The notes below the pieces were generated by a model, which did no database searches, was not told the origin of the DNA, and saw only the letters and a list, made by a program, of their open reading frames with translations. A program made the position numbers and the translations under genes. Below, piece by piece: positions 8,801-14,098 of a stretch of 20,122 nucleotides of DNA. Each line of letters begins with the position of its first letter. The stretch's first letter is position 1. Where the stretch lies: the NCBI GenBank assembly GCA_045580105.1, contig JAZNNH010000065.1:1-20122 (forward strand), written 5' to 3'. The stretch comes from RGIG5579 sp045580105. Its GTDB lineage: Bacteria; Bacillota; Clostridia; Oscillospirales; SIG627.

Positions 8801-9985
8801 GCCGGAACCGGACTGTGCGCGAAGCAAGGTGAAATCATTGGACAAAATTTTAGATAAAATTTTGTTTTGATTGACGTCAAGGTCGGAAGAAAACGGAACC
8901 GCGGTCTTCGCACCCGTCACCTGCAAGCGCTCTCCCGCCAGAACGGAAACGATGCGGCTGTCGGCAGAGTGTCGATTCAAAAGCGAATAGAAGTCGTCAA
9001 AGCGTCCGCTTTTTTCATCTTCCGTCTGTTGCAAAACACGCCAAGCACCGTTTGAAAATTCACGATTCGGAAGAGAACGAAGATGAAATTTTCTTGCCTT
9101 AGCAACGTTGAGAAGGAAAACGCGTTCATCGGTCATCTCAAGTGCTTTTTTGGAGTGATAAAGGGAATTGTCAAAAGAAAGCTCGCTGCCGTAAGCCAAA
9201 TGATTTCCATCGATCAGATACAGCTCCTCAAAATCGCGTTGGGTTTTGTCCCACTGTGAAATCAAGTGCATATCACGGCTGCCGAGATAAAATCCGGAAT
9301 AAACTTTTCCCTTTCCGCAATAAGCGATGATCGGCACAAGACCTGCCCGCTCACAGCAAGAGGCAAAGAGCAAGGAAAATTCGAGAGAATTGGCAAAGCG
9401 CTCAGCGAGAAGTTTTTCCGGCAAACGAATCGGAAGCGAAATCGAGCCGGAATAATCTTGTGAAGAAAAGGTGATTTTCTTTTCTTTGATGTTTTCGTAA
9501 AGGAGCGTACAAAAATCAAGAGGATCGGAAAAGCTTCCTTTGGGAAGCAAGGCAGCAATCTCTTCTTGCTCCGGTGTGACAAAATAAGAAAGGGTTTCCG
9601 GTGCTTGACCGAGGCCGGAAAAACAGAAATACGGCAAAAGCTTGCAGGAGAATTCTGCCGTTTGAAGAAGCTCGCCCGATTCATCGGAAACCTTAACACA
9701 AACACTGACGTTTTGCAACGAATCCAGTTGCGCCAAAGCAAAAACATCGAGTCGAACAAAATCACAAGAAACAAAACGGAAACCGCCGGACAATAAGGAA
9801 TCAACAACGCAGTCTCCTTTCAGCAGGATATTCGGCGTTGTTTGAACGGATAGATTTAAGTTTCGGTAATGTTCATCGGTCAGGTTTTCAAGATAAATAT
9901 GATGAAAGAGTTCGAAACCGGAGTGAAGAGTACCGAAACTGTAATGTGTTTTGTAATTCAGGTCGACTTTCAGTTTTGCTTCCAT
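5801..9985 (-). CDS. Giant superfamily-1 helicase/nuclease family protein with degenerate active sites
   Basis: Family assignment is by domain order (DUF4011/DUF3320 helicase proteins ending in a Vsr-like MTES_1575 nuclease). The order runs: N-terminal Ig-like strands (~15-130); a transglutaminase-like region with NSLEFSLLFASCCERAGLVP (~200-240) and FLLNVAKARKFHLRSLP; a helicase core split by a long helical insert; and a nuclease-like end (~1275-1385). Every catalytic site is altered. The P-loop reads AQSGSGVST, with Val where Lys belongs (codon 8798-8800). Walker B reads FDLVLIESKA in place of FDLVIFDEAS (Glu codon 6971-6973). Motif VI reads SCAK where TRAR is usual (6284-6295). The nuclease reads GIISDQ in place of GIECDG (Ile codon 5996-5998). 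The frame is intact for 1394 codons. I chose the ATG at 9985, which has GGGGA five bases before it and a promoter at 10014-10042; an ATG at 10000 has no ribosome site. Likely a pseudoenzyme, role unknown. Confidence 0.8.
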   Translation of the reverse strand: MEAKLKVDLNYKTHYSFGTLHSGFELFHHIYLENLTDEHYRNLNLSVQTTPNILLKGDCVVDSLLSGGFRFVSCDFVRLDVFALAQLDSLQNVSVCVKVSDESGELLQTAEFSCKLLPYFCFSGLGQAPETLSYFVTPEQEEIAALLPKGSFSDPLDFCTLLYENIKEKKITFSSQDYSGSISLPIRLPEKLLAERFANSLEFSLLFASCCERAGLVPIIAYCGKGKVYSGFYLGSRDMHLISQWDKTQRDFEELYLIDGNHLAYGSELSFDNSLYHSKKALEMTDERVFLLNVAKARKFHLRSLPNREFSNGAWRVLQQTEDEKSGRFDDFYSLLNRHSADSRIVSVLAGERLQVTGAKTAVPFSSDLDVNQNKILSKILSNDFTLLRAQSGSGVSTVFAHAAAQALKSNKKVLYVSEAGYHSDEFARILPDFFDPEFVFSSDKTEKPVVKSEFSGIFKEHETLFEDRIALKNSYDKMDSYYEKLEGGKKIVSTFQFAADRYHQLRDANDCIIFSPEQVGMLSDEMVQTWFSTVNDLTGAFSEIGEISTIPLSVVKQNEFSYEYKSKFIRQLEEILRCIESITLTRDQILPLFSSIGEIYGVSAFFAFQDLTRLFGEFQTVPESFFDEPERIEENFRKVTHLIQAKKENDSILETVLISFDDGIFHLDAGELSERYYQLQSDRSFKGISQKHSILKSIKRYLKPNCDVENIEYILSKLADYQKNHAFIEAEKESVFRMLSVLPTADGADWRTLQFAADLCFQIYSVFLANFSAEQLPGFVSDYRASSESIGIQEKLSELRQLSEEFVRFKENLEQTFANQIDFFYPQLSGRGSDYFALLYEKLSSVLACGDHLKTWCNWLTVKQTADRIGLKNITGAIENGKIRPDECKKSFLRAFFKAVCEYNFIVHPELVPDGFSFDDEMRACKELEEKVKQNSLNEINSILSVRRMDALCNLQEESVLPLKLFSSSPDVFFDVFPIVIASPRDAIRLFYERGCHFDLVLIESKATLPLSEFVSLLSLGKKVAFAGSFSYGLENVSPGFDLNGSAFDYLWEITDEKYSLSAVYDSTPGMTAAKRAFSQAMRSDSRVYSVPAPKFVQSCVWHTVPGSFHTEYPGANLAEAEFCVERILGFARTKQKETLSVIAGTLAQKKLILRLLSQRIRQDEELTKCFSDYGRFSILSMDETLVRADEVIFSVTYAPNRSLHSDRLPFSLMEISDCDPYKLFYHVLSCAKSSFTVVSSFTEDSFRYSETVLPCVSALHLLYQVVTTPPVNNSYSLTGLLDGANVVSSVKNELEKHGYRVESGVQFGRYYIDLAVRDEKGDFVLGIISDQTVTNQKAHISAIESANAAFYKKVGWNLYRLQSVRCFDSFDREMEKILSVLTCDSESNLELI

Positions 9986-10013
9986 ATTATCCCCGCACAT
10001 ACAAATTCATATT

Positions 10014-10042
10014 ATTCTATCACAAAAAACAAATCCAGTCAA
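10014..10042 (-). promoter_or_regulatory. Promoter of the helicase-like gene
   Basis: Minus-strand TTGACT (complement of 10037-10042) and TAGAAT (complement of 10014-10019) with a 17-base spacer. Transcription would start near 10007, which leaves a ~22-base leader for the ATG at 9985 but almost none for the ATG at 10000. Confidence 0.75.
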
Positions 10043-10060
10043 CATTTGTCACAAGAAGGC

Positions 10061-10090
10061 AAAAAACAACACGGTAGACATACCGTGTTG
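10061..10090 (-). terminator. Intrinsic terminator of the hpt-dtxR transcript
   Basis: CAACACGGTA and TACCGTGTTG form a perfect 10-bp stem around a four-base loop, starting 3 bases beyond the regulator stop codon. On the minus strand it is followed by TTTTTT. The helicase-like gene promoter begins about 20 bases further on. Confidence 0.9.
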
Positions 10091-10093
10091 TTT

Positions 10094-10459
10094 TCAGTTT
10101 TGATCTTTGTGTTTTTTTATGGCGTCAAAGGTGGTCTGACTGATGACGTGTTCGATTTTACAAGCATCCTGCGATGCAATGTCCTCCGGCACACCGAGGC
10201 GGATGAAAAGGTCGGTTAAAACGGTATGGCGTTCATACATTTTCTCTGCAATCCCAAGTCCCTGCACCGTCAAAGAAATGAATCCATCCTCTGATACGGC
10301 AATCAAGCCGCCTTGCTTGAGAAGTCCCACCGCTCGGGAAACACTCGGTTTGGAATAGCCGGTAAAAAGAGATACGTCAACAGAGCGAACATTTCCGTTT
10401 TTCTTTTGTAAAAGGAAAATGCTCTCCAAATACATTTCACCGGACTCTTGAATTTTCAT
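10094..10459 (-). CDS. DtxR/IdeR-type metal-dependent transcriptional regulator, short form
   Basis: Cytoplasmic metal-sensing repressor. Residues ~22-65 are the winged helix (SVDVSLFTGYSKPSVSRAV is the helix-turn-helix), and residues ~70-115 are the metal/dimer domain. Against known family members, the metal residues follow DtxR/IdeR more than MntR: EMYL with Met9, then DACKIEHVIS with Cys100, Glu103 and His104. MntR has Asp and Glu at the Met and Cys positions. By inference this points to Fe(II). His78 of the ancillary site is kept, but the partner positions read Thr and Ser, so that site is probably lost. At 121 residues it has no C-terminal SH3-like domain. AAAGGAG lies six bases before the ATG. 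It follows hpt by 29 bases in the same transcript and has its own terminator. Confidence 0.88.
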   Translation of the reverse strand: MKIQESGEMYLESIFLLQKKNGNVRSVDVSLFTGYSKPSVSRAVGLLKQGGLIAVSEDGFISLTVQGLGIAEKMYERHTVLTDLFIRLGVPEDIASQDACKIEHVISQTTFDAIKKHKDQN

Positions 10460-10488
10460 AAAAAGCTCCTTTGACTTTTCAAAAACGT

Positions 10489-11055
10489 TCAGGGTTCGTT
10501 TGTTTCTTCTGCGAATTCAGCGATATACGGAAGATTGCGATAGTATTCTGCGCAATCCAAGCCGTAGCCAATCACAAAATAATCGGGAATGGTAAAAAGG
10601 GATATGTCCGGCTTAAAGTCAACGACACGGCGAGAGGGCTTATCCAGAAGCGTGACCACTTTCACGGAAAGCGGATTACGGGAACGCAGGATCTTTACCA
10701 CTTCATTTAAGGTTCTGCCGGTGTCAACGATGTCTTCCACTAAAATCACATGATAGCGGGAAATATCTTGGGTTAAATCCATGGTGATCTCAACCTTGCC
10801 CGCCGAAACGGTGCCATTATAATAGCTTTTGGCACACATAAAGCTGATTTCACTGGGAACGGTAACCGCGCGGCAAAGATCTGCCAGAAAAACAAAAGAA
10901 CCCTTCAAAATGCTGACAAACAAAATGGGGTTGCCGTCAAAAGAGGCACTGATCTGCTCGCCTGCCTTTTTTACGGCTTTTTGAATTTCTTCCTCGGTGA
11001 TCATCACACGCTTGATGGATTTTTCGTAATGATTGATTGCGTCCTTGATATCCAT
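10489..11055 (-). CDS. hpt: Hypoxanthine phosphoribosyltransferase
   Basis: Purine salvage enzyme that joins hypoxanthine or guanine with PRPP to give IMP or GMP. The PRPP-binding motif VILVEDIVDTGRTL lies at about residues 103-116. LFVSILKGSFVFLADL carries the Leu-Lys-Gly loop that contacts pyrophosphate, and PDYFVIGYGLDCAEYYRNLP is the base-binding end. The 188-residue length is normal. A promoter lies just upstream (11084-11112), and only a weak AAGAG-like ribosome site precedes the ATG. It is the first gene of a pair with the DtxR-type regulator. In many Clostridia hpt follows tilS and precedes ftsH; that order is not seen here. Confidence 0.95.
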   Translation of the reverse strand: MDIKDAINHYEKSIKRVMITEEEIQKAVKKAGEQISASFDGNPILFVSILKGSFVFLADLCRAVTVPSEISFMCAKSYYNGTVSAGKVEITMDLTQDISRYHVILVEDIVDTGRTLNEVVKILRSRNPLSVKVVTLLDKPSRRVVDFKPDISLFTIPDYFVIGYGLDCAEYYRNLPYIAEFAEETNEP

Positions 11056-11083
11056 ATTCGTCTCTTTTCATTTCTTTTGACAA

Positions 11084-11112
11084 ATTATAACACAATTTGC
11101 TTGTCTTTACAA
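11084..11112 (-). promoter_or_regulatory. Promoter of hpt-dtxR
   Basis: Minus-strand TTGTAA (complement of 11107-11112), 17 bases, then perfect TATAAT (complement of 11084-11089), about 30 bases before the hpt ATG. Confidence 0.65.
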
Positions 11113-11169
11113 GATGTTTTCAAAATTCGACAGAAGGTGAAAAAATGGTTTTTCTTCTCCCGACAGGAT

Positions 11170-11565
11170 CTATTTGATCCACCACTCTGGCGTAAGATTG
11201 CCGAGGGTTACGGTTCGACCAGTTTTCATGTCCATCATAATTTCAACGTCATGATAATGCCCTGCCATCAGCTGAACGATCAGCTCGCGGCAAGCACCGC
11301 ACGGAGCGCCGCATTTGCCGTCCGGCATGATGCAAAGGATCTTTTCGATTTCCGATTCCCCATTCGTGATCATGTTAAAAATGGCATTTCGTTCGGCACA
11401 GATACCAAGCGTCGAGCAGGTATCGATGCAAACCCCCGTATAAATCTTACCGGATTTTGAAAGAATCGCGGCAGAAACCTCGCCGCAGGTCACGTAATCC
11501 GAAATTCTTCGCCCGTTTAACTTCTGCTTTGCGGCGTCATACATTTTCGTCCAGATTTGATCCAT
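11170..11565 (-). CDS. Cytidine deaminase-like zinc hydrolase
   Basis: Zinc-dependent nucleoside or base deaminase of the cytidine deaminase fold. The zinc site is complete: CAERNA (Cys56 as ligand, Glu58 as proton shuttle) and PCGACRE (Cys89 and Cys92 as ligands). It differs from true Cdd in the substrate loop: where Cdd has an N-x-E-N motif binding the ribose, this protein reads GVCIDTCS. The substrate may therefore not be cytidine. The tail (TLGNLTPEWW) replaces the usual LLP-x-F end. I chose the ATG at 11565, which has AGGAG six bases before it, giving 131 residues, a normal length. It has its own promoter at 11598-11627. No clear terminator is seen before hpt, so some read-through into hpt-dtxR is possible, which would fit a salvage theme. 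Confidence 0.82.
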   Translation of the reverse strand: MDQIWTKMYDAAKQKLNGRRISDYVTCGEVSAAILSKSGKIYTGVCIDTCSTLGICAERNAIFNMITNGESEIEKILCIMPDGKCGAPCGACRELIVQLMAGHYHDVEIMMDMKTGRTVTLGNLTPEWWIK

Positions 11566-11597
11566 AACAATCTCCTGATCCTGATTTGCTTTGATTG

Positions 11598-11627
11598 ATT
11601 GTAACACAAAACAAAGATTTTTGTCAA
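11598..11627 (-). promoter_or_regulatory. Promoter of the cytidine deaminase-like gene
   Basis: Minus-strand TTGACA (complement of 11622-11627), 18 bases, TACAAT (complement of 11598-11603). The -35 box begins inside the T-tract of the tRNA terminator, a very tight arrangement. Confidence 0.7.
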
Positions 11628-11661
11628 AAAATAAAAGCCGAGATGAGTTCTCTTCTCGGCT
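11626..11661 (-). terminator. Intrinsic terminator of the tRNA-Arg gene
   Basis: AGCCGAGA (11636-11643) pairs with TCTCGGCT (11654-11661) around a ten-base loop. On the minus strand it is followed by TTTATTTTTT. It starts a few bases after the encoded CCA of the tRNA. Confidence 0.85.
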
Positions 11662-11665
11662 CTTT

Positions 11666-11742
11666 TGGCGCGCCCAAAGGAATTCGAATCCCCGACCTTC
11701 CGCTTAGGAGGCGGACGCTCTATCCTGCTGAGCTATGGGCGC
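11666..11742 (-). tRNA. tRNA-Arg, anticodon CCT
   Basis: The minus strand folds as a standard cloverleaf of 74 bases plus an encoded CCA. The acceptor GCGCCCA pairs with TGGGCGC, with discriminator G. The D arm is GCTC/GAGC, the anticodon stem TCCGC/GCGGA has loop CTCCTAA (anticodon CCT, reads AGG), and the T loop is TTCGAAT. It is transcribed alone from a perfect consensus promoter and ended by its own hairpin. tRNA genes of this type are common integration targets, but nothing in the neighbouring bases suggests an inserted element here. Confidence 0.95.
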
Positions 11743-11769
11743 ATATTTTACGGCTGAACAAACACGCAC

Positions 11770-11798
11770 ATTATAGCGAGTTTGATGCGTTTTGTCAA
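11770..11798 (-). promoter_or_regulatory. Perfect consensus promoter of tRNA-Arg
   Basis: Minus-strand TTGACA (complement of 11793-11798) and TATAAT (complement of 11770-11775) with a 17-base spacer: every position matches the housekeeping sigma consensus. The tRNA starts 28 bases beyond the -10 box. Confidence 0.9.
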
Positions 11799-11817
11799 GA
11801 AAGATGGGTGCGTGATT

Positions 11818-12312
11818 TCAGGGGGCGGCTTTGCTTTTGTTGCGGGTCAGAGGGGCTGTTTTCGCACCGAGATAAGCGATCAAATCCGCGGGATTAACGG
11901 AAACCTGTCGACCCAATTTTCCGGCACTCAAGGTGATTTTCGACAAGGTTTCGCAGGACTGATCGAAAACAGTTACAAATGATTTTTTCATTCCGACCGG
12001 AGAACATCCGCCGTGGACGTAGCCGGTAAGGGGAAAGAGATTTTTTTGCGCAAGCATTTCAATGCTTTTTTCCCCCACTGCCCTACCGCAGGCCTTTAAA
12101 TCCAGTTCTCGATTTACCGGAATCACAAAGACAAAATGCTTGCCGCTGTCCGACTTTGTGACCAGTGTTTTGAAGGTTGCGGCGGGGTCGGTGCCAAGTA
12201 TCTTTGCAACCAATTCGCCGTCTGTTGTAACAGGATCATAGGAATGCTCCTGAAAAGCAATACCGGCGGCAGAAAGAAGCCGCATTACGTTGGTTTTATA
12301 GTCCTTTGCCAT
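11818..12312 (-). CDS. ybaK: Cys-tRNA(Pro)/Cys-tRNA deacylase, YbaK/EbsC family
   Basis: Trans-acting editing factor that hydrolyses Cys mischarged on tRNA-Pro. The fold's signatures are present: the ATFKTLVTKSD segment with the conserved catalytic lysine, a FVIPVNRELDLKACGRAVG stretch, and the glycine-rich GYVHGGCSPVGMKK end. All match the YbaK/EbsC type more than ProX. The 164-residue length is normal. The ATG at 12312 has GAGG about eight bases before it; that ribosome site overlaps the stop codon of the upstream lipoprotein gene, which ends 9 bases earlier. It is the last gene of an operon with the lipoprotein and a DUF1643 gene. No obvious terminator is seen between its stop and the tRNA promoter. 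Confidence 0.9.
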   Translation of the reverse strand: MAKDYKTNVMRLLSAAGIAFQEHSYDPVTTDGELVAKILGTDPAATFKTLVTKSDSGKHFVFVIPVNRELDLKACGRAVGEKSIEMLAQKNLFPLTGYVHGGCSPVGMKKSFVTVFDQSCETLSKITLSAGKLGRQVSVNPADLIAYLGAKTAPLTRNKSKAAP

Positions 12313-12321
12313 CAAAAATCC

Positions 12322-12681
12322 TCAGCTCAAAAAATCGTCCACAGCAGCTTTTGTGCCACGATAGATCGAATATTTGTTCTTGCGCAAAATCTCCACGTCC
12401 GAAGAGAGGGATTTTGCCCGATCAGCATAAAAAGTATCGGTATCCTCTTCATTGGCAAAGAAATACGCATCAAGAAAATCCTCGCCCTTGGTTGCATAAA
12501 GAACCGTCACTTGGGTGATTTTTTGTGCGGCAACTTCGTCTCCGTATTTGGTAAAGCTCTCCACCTTGTATCCAAGCGCTTCCAGTTTTTCCTGCGCTTG
12601 AGCAGAACTGGGGATGGTGGTAGAACAAGAAACCAAGAAAAGGGTCGCGAGAGTCAAAATTAAAACAATCCTTTTTTTCAT
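12322..12681 (-). CDS. Small lipoprotein, unknown function
   Basis: The 119-residue product starts with a lipoprotein signal peptide (MKKRIVLILTLATLFLVSC): a basic start, a hydrophobic core, and lipobox LVSC with the lipidated Cys at 19. The mature part of ~100 residues has an IPSSAQAQEKLEALGYKVESF segment followed by an alternating strand/helix pattern (TVLYATKGEDFLDAYFFANEEDTDTFY). This resembles short beta-alpha-beta lipoproteins of Clostridia but matches no family I can name. It overlaps the DUF1643 gene by four bases (ATGA), so it is translated by coupling; a separate ribosome site is weak and far away. Function unknown. Confidence 0.75.
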   Translation of the reverse strand: MKKRIVLILTLATLFLVSCSTTIPSSAQAQEKLEALGYKVESFTKYGDEVAAQKITQVTVLYATKGEDFLDAYFFANEEDTDTFYADRAKSLSSDVEILRKNKYSIYRGTKAAVDDFLS

Positions 12682-13298
12682 TCTATAACAAAACCTTTCA
12701 AATATGTTTCGACATCAAAAAAAGCCAGTGCTTCGTTTTTCTTTAAATACAATGGATGGTGGGGATGGCCCTTTTCTTTCGAGCACTTCCCTGCCGAGTA
12801 CCACCTCGCCCCGTATTGATTGGCGATTTCGATCATATCGCGAACGCAGCGCGGCAAATACGCCCTTTTTTCAATGATCGTGCCCCACGCCGCCCAAATA
12901 CAAGGAGTTGATTTGCAATTTTGAAGAACAAAATCAAACGCCTTCATATTTTCTTCGTGAAGGAAGGGATTGATTTCCTTTTCCATATGATCGGGATCGG
13001 TGGCGCGCTGAGCATATACGTTAAACATAATAAAGGAATCAAAGCCGTTGGCCTGAGAAATCCTTTGAACCGATTTTAACGTGTTATCCAAGTTTTCCGG
13101 CTCGGCAGTGGAGGGATTGATGCCAATGCAGATGAGAGGACGCTCGCCTTTTGTGCCTAAAATATATCGATATTCAGAATAAAAATCCGGGACGTAGAGC
13201 CAACGCGTCACGTCATAGTTTTTGTATTTGCTTCCGATCAGCGCTTCATCAAAGGACAGAACGGAAAGCTCTTTTGTCGCTGTGGTCGGTATATGCAT
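12678..13298 (-). CDS. DUF1643 domain protein
   Basis: Matches the DUF1643 family by its core LICIGINPSTAEPENLDNTL and the following FIMFNVYAQRATDPDHM, then a CIWAAWGTIIEKR block and a C-terminal HPHHPLYLKK motif. The fold is thought to be related to uracil-DNA glycosylase-like proteins, and the conserved NPS and WG elements suggest a nucleotide- or DNA-related role, but no activity is established. 206 residues is a little longer than the usual ~160-180 because of an N-terminal ~50-residue extension containing a YDVTRWLYVP segment. GGGAG lies seven bases before the ATG, and a promoter with a perfect TATAAT lies just upstream. It heads the operon with the lipoprotein and ybaK genes. DUF1643 genes are often carried by mobile or phage DNA, but the neighbours here look chromosomal. 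Confidence 0.85.
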   Translation of the reverse strand: MHIPTTATKELSVLSFDEALIGSKYKNYDVTRWLYVPDFYSEYRYILGTKGERPLICIGINPSTAEPENLDNTLKSVQRISQANGFDSFIMFNVYAQRATDPDHMEKEINPFLHEENMKAFDFVLQNCKSTPCIWAAWGTIIEKRAYLPRCVRDMIEIANQYGARWYSAGKCSKEKGHPHHPLYLKKNEALAFFDVETYLKGFVIE

Positions 13299-13327
13299 AA
13301 CATCGCTCCCTTCTTTCGATTTTTATC

Positions 13328-13356
13328 ATTATAACACGCACGATAAATCTTTGCAA
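13328..13356 (-). promoter_or_regulatory. Promoter of the DUF1643-lipoprotein-ybaK operon
   Basis: Minus-strand TTGCAA (13351-13356), 17 bases, perfect TATAAT (complement of 13328-13333), about 30 bases before the ATG. It is divergent from the rubrerythrin promoter, whose -35 lies 15 bases away. Confidence 0.65.
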
Positions 13357-13371
13357 GATTGAGAAAAACTC

Positions 13372-13401
13372 TTGACAAACCAGGCATTTTTATGGTATCG
13401 T
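13372..13401 (+). promoter_or_regulatory. Promoter of rubrerythrin, extended -10 type
   Basis: Perfect TTGACA at 13372-13377, then 18 bases, TATCGT at 13396-13401 preceded by TGG (TG-N extension). The weak -10 is compensated by the TG. I looked for a PerR or Fur box in the leader and found only a loosely similar A/T stretch. Confidence 0.65.
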
Positions 13402-13444
13402 CAAACCAAGAAAAATTCTAATTTAATAATAAGGAGTTTCTATC

Positions 13445-13993
13445 ATGAAAAAGTGGAGATGTACCGTTTGCGGTGAAATCGTATTTTCCGAAACCAGACC
13501 CGAAGTTTGCCCCGTTTGCAAACAGCCCGGAGAGAAATTTGTTGAAGTCAAAGAAGACACCATGGACTGGGCAACCGAACACGAAGTAGGCATCATCGAA
13601 GGCGTCAGCGAAGAGATCGTAGAAGGTCTTCGTGCAAACTTCATGGGCGAATGCACCGAAGTCGGTATGTACCTTGCCATGAGCCGCGTTGCTTTCCGCG
13701 AGGGTTATCCCGAAATCGGCGAATATTGGAAAACTGCTGCTTTTGAAGAAGCAGATCATGCTTCCCGCTTTGCAGAAATGCTCGGCGAAGTTGTCACCAG
13801 CTCCTCTGAAAAGAACCTGCAGATGAGAGTCGATGCTGAAAACGGTGCTTGCGCCGGCAAATTTGAGCTTGCCAAAATGGCAAAAGAACAGGGTCTTGAT
13901 GCCATTCACGACTCCGTACATGAAATGGCAAAAGACGAGGCGAGACACGGCAGAGCTTTCGCCGGTCTTCTGAAGAGATATTTCGGCAAATAA
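13445..13993 (+). CDS. Reverse rubrerythrin (rubredoxin domain first)
   Basis: Non-haem iron peroxidase of anaerobes that reduces hydrogen peroxide with electrons from NADH via rubredoxin partners. Residues 1-35 are a rubredoxin-type iron site (Cys6, Cys9, Cys22, Cys25). The ferritin-like di-iron four-helix domain follows from ~50 to the end, with E-x-x-H pairs in GECTEVGMYL, FEEADH and KDEARHGRAF. The rubredoxin-first order defines the reverse rubrerythrin group known from Clostridium. The 182-residue length is normal. AAGGAG lies eight bases before the ATG, and codon use is biased to a few codons (GAA, AAA, CGC), suggesting high expression. It has its own promoter and a terminator 28 bases after the stop. 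An SDR gene follows on the same strand. Confidence 0.93.
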   Translation: MKKWRCTVCGEIVFSETRPEVCPVCKQPGEKFVEVKEDTMDWATEHEVGIIEGVSEEIVEGLRANFMGECTEVGMYLAMSRVAFREGYPEIGEYWKTAAFEEADHASRFAEMLGEVVTSSSEKNLQMRVDAENGACAGKFELAKMAKEQGLDAIHDSVHEMAKDEARHGRAFAGLLKRYFGK

Positions 13994-14020
13994 GCCGGGA
14001 ACTGACCTTTACTCTTTATA

Positions 14021-14055
14021 AAAAGATGGGGAGGGCAATCTTCCCCCTCTTTTAT
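14021..14055 (+). terminator. Terminator after rubrerythrin
   Basis: AAAAGA-t-GGGGA pairs with TCCCC-c-TCTTTT (12 positions, one mismatch) around a ~9-base loop, ending in a T run. It lies between rubrerythrin and the SDR gene, so the second gene may need read-through or a weak promoter not seen here. Confidence 0.75.
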
Positions 14056-14098
14056 TTAAAAAATGAAAACGATACCCTTTTATTAAGGAGGAAAACTT

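Noticed and set aside
11666..11742. tRNA-Arg as the attachment site of the integrative element
   Set aside because: No duplicated tRNA 3' end is seen elsewhere in the window, the integrase is 7 kb away, and genes between look chromosomal.
13402..13430. Possible PerR or Fur box before rubrerythrin
   Set aside because: The stretch is A/T-rich, but I cannot fit a convincing TTATAAT-N-ATTATAA-type inverted repeat to it.
13418..13948. A 176-codon open frame antisense to rubrerythrin
   Set aside because: Same cause: biased codons of a highly expressed gene leave the antisense frame open. No ribosome site or motif.
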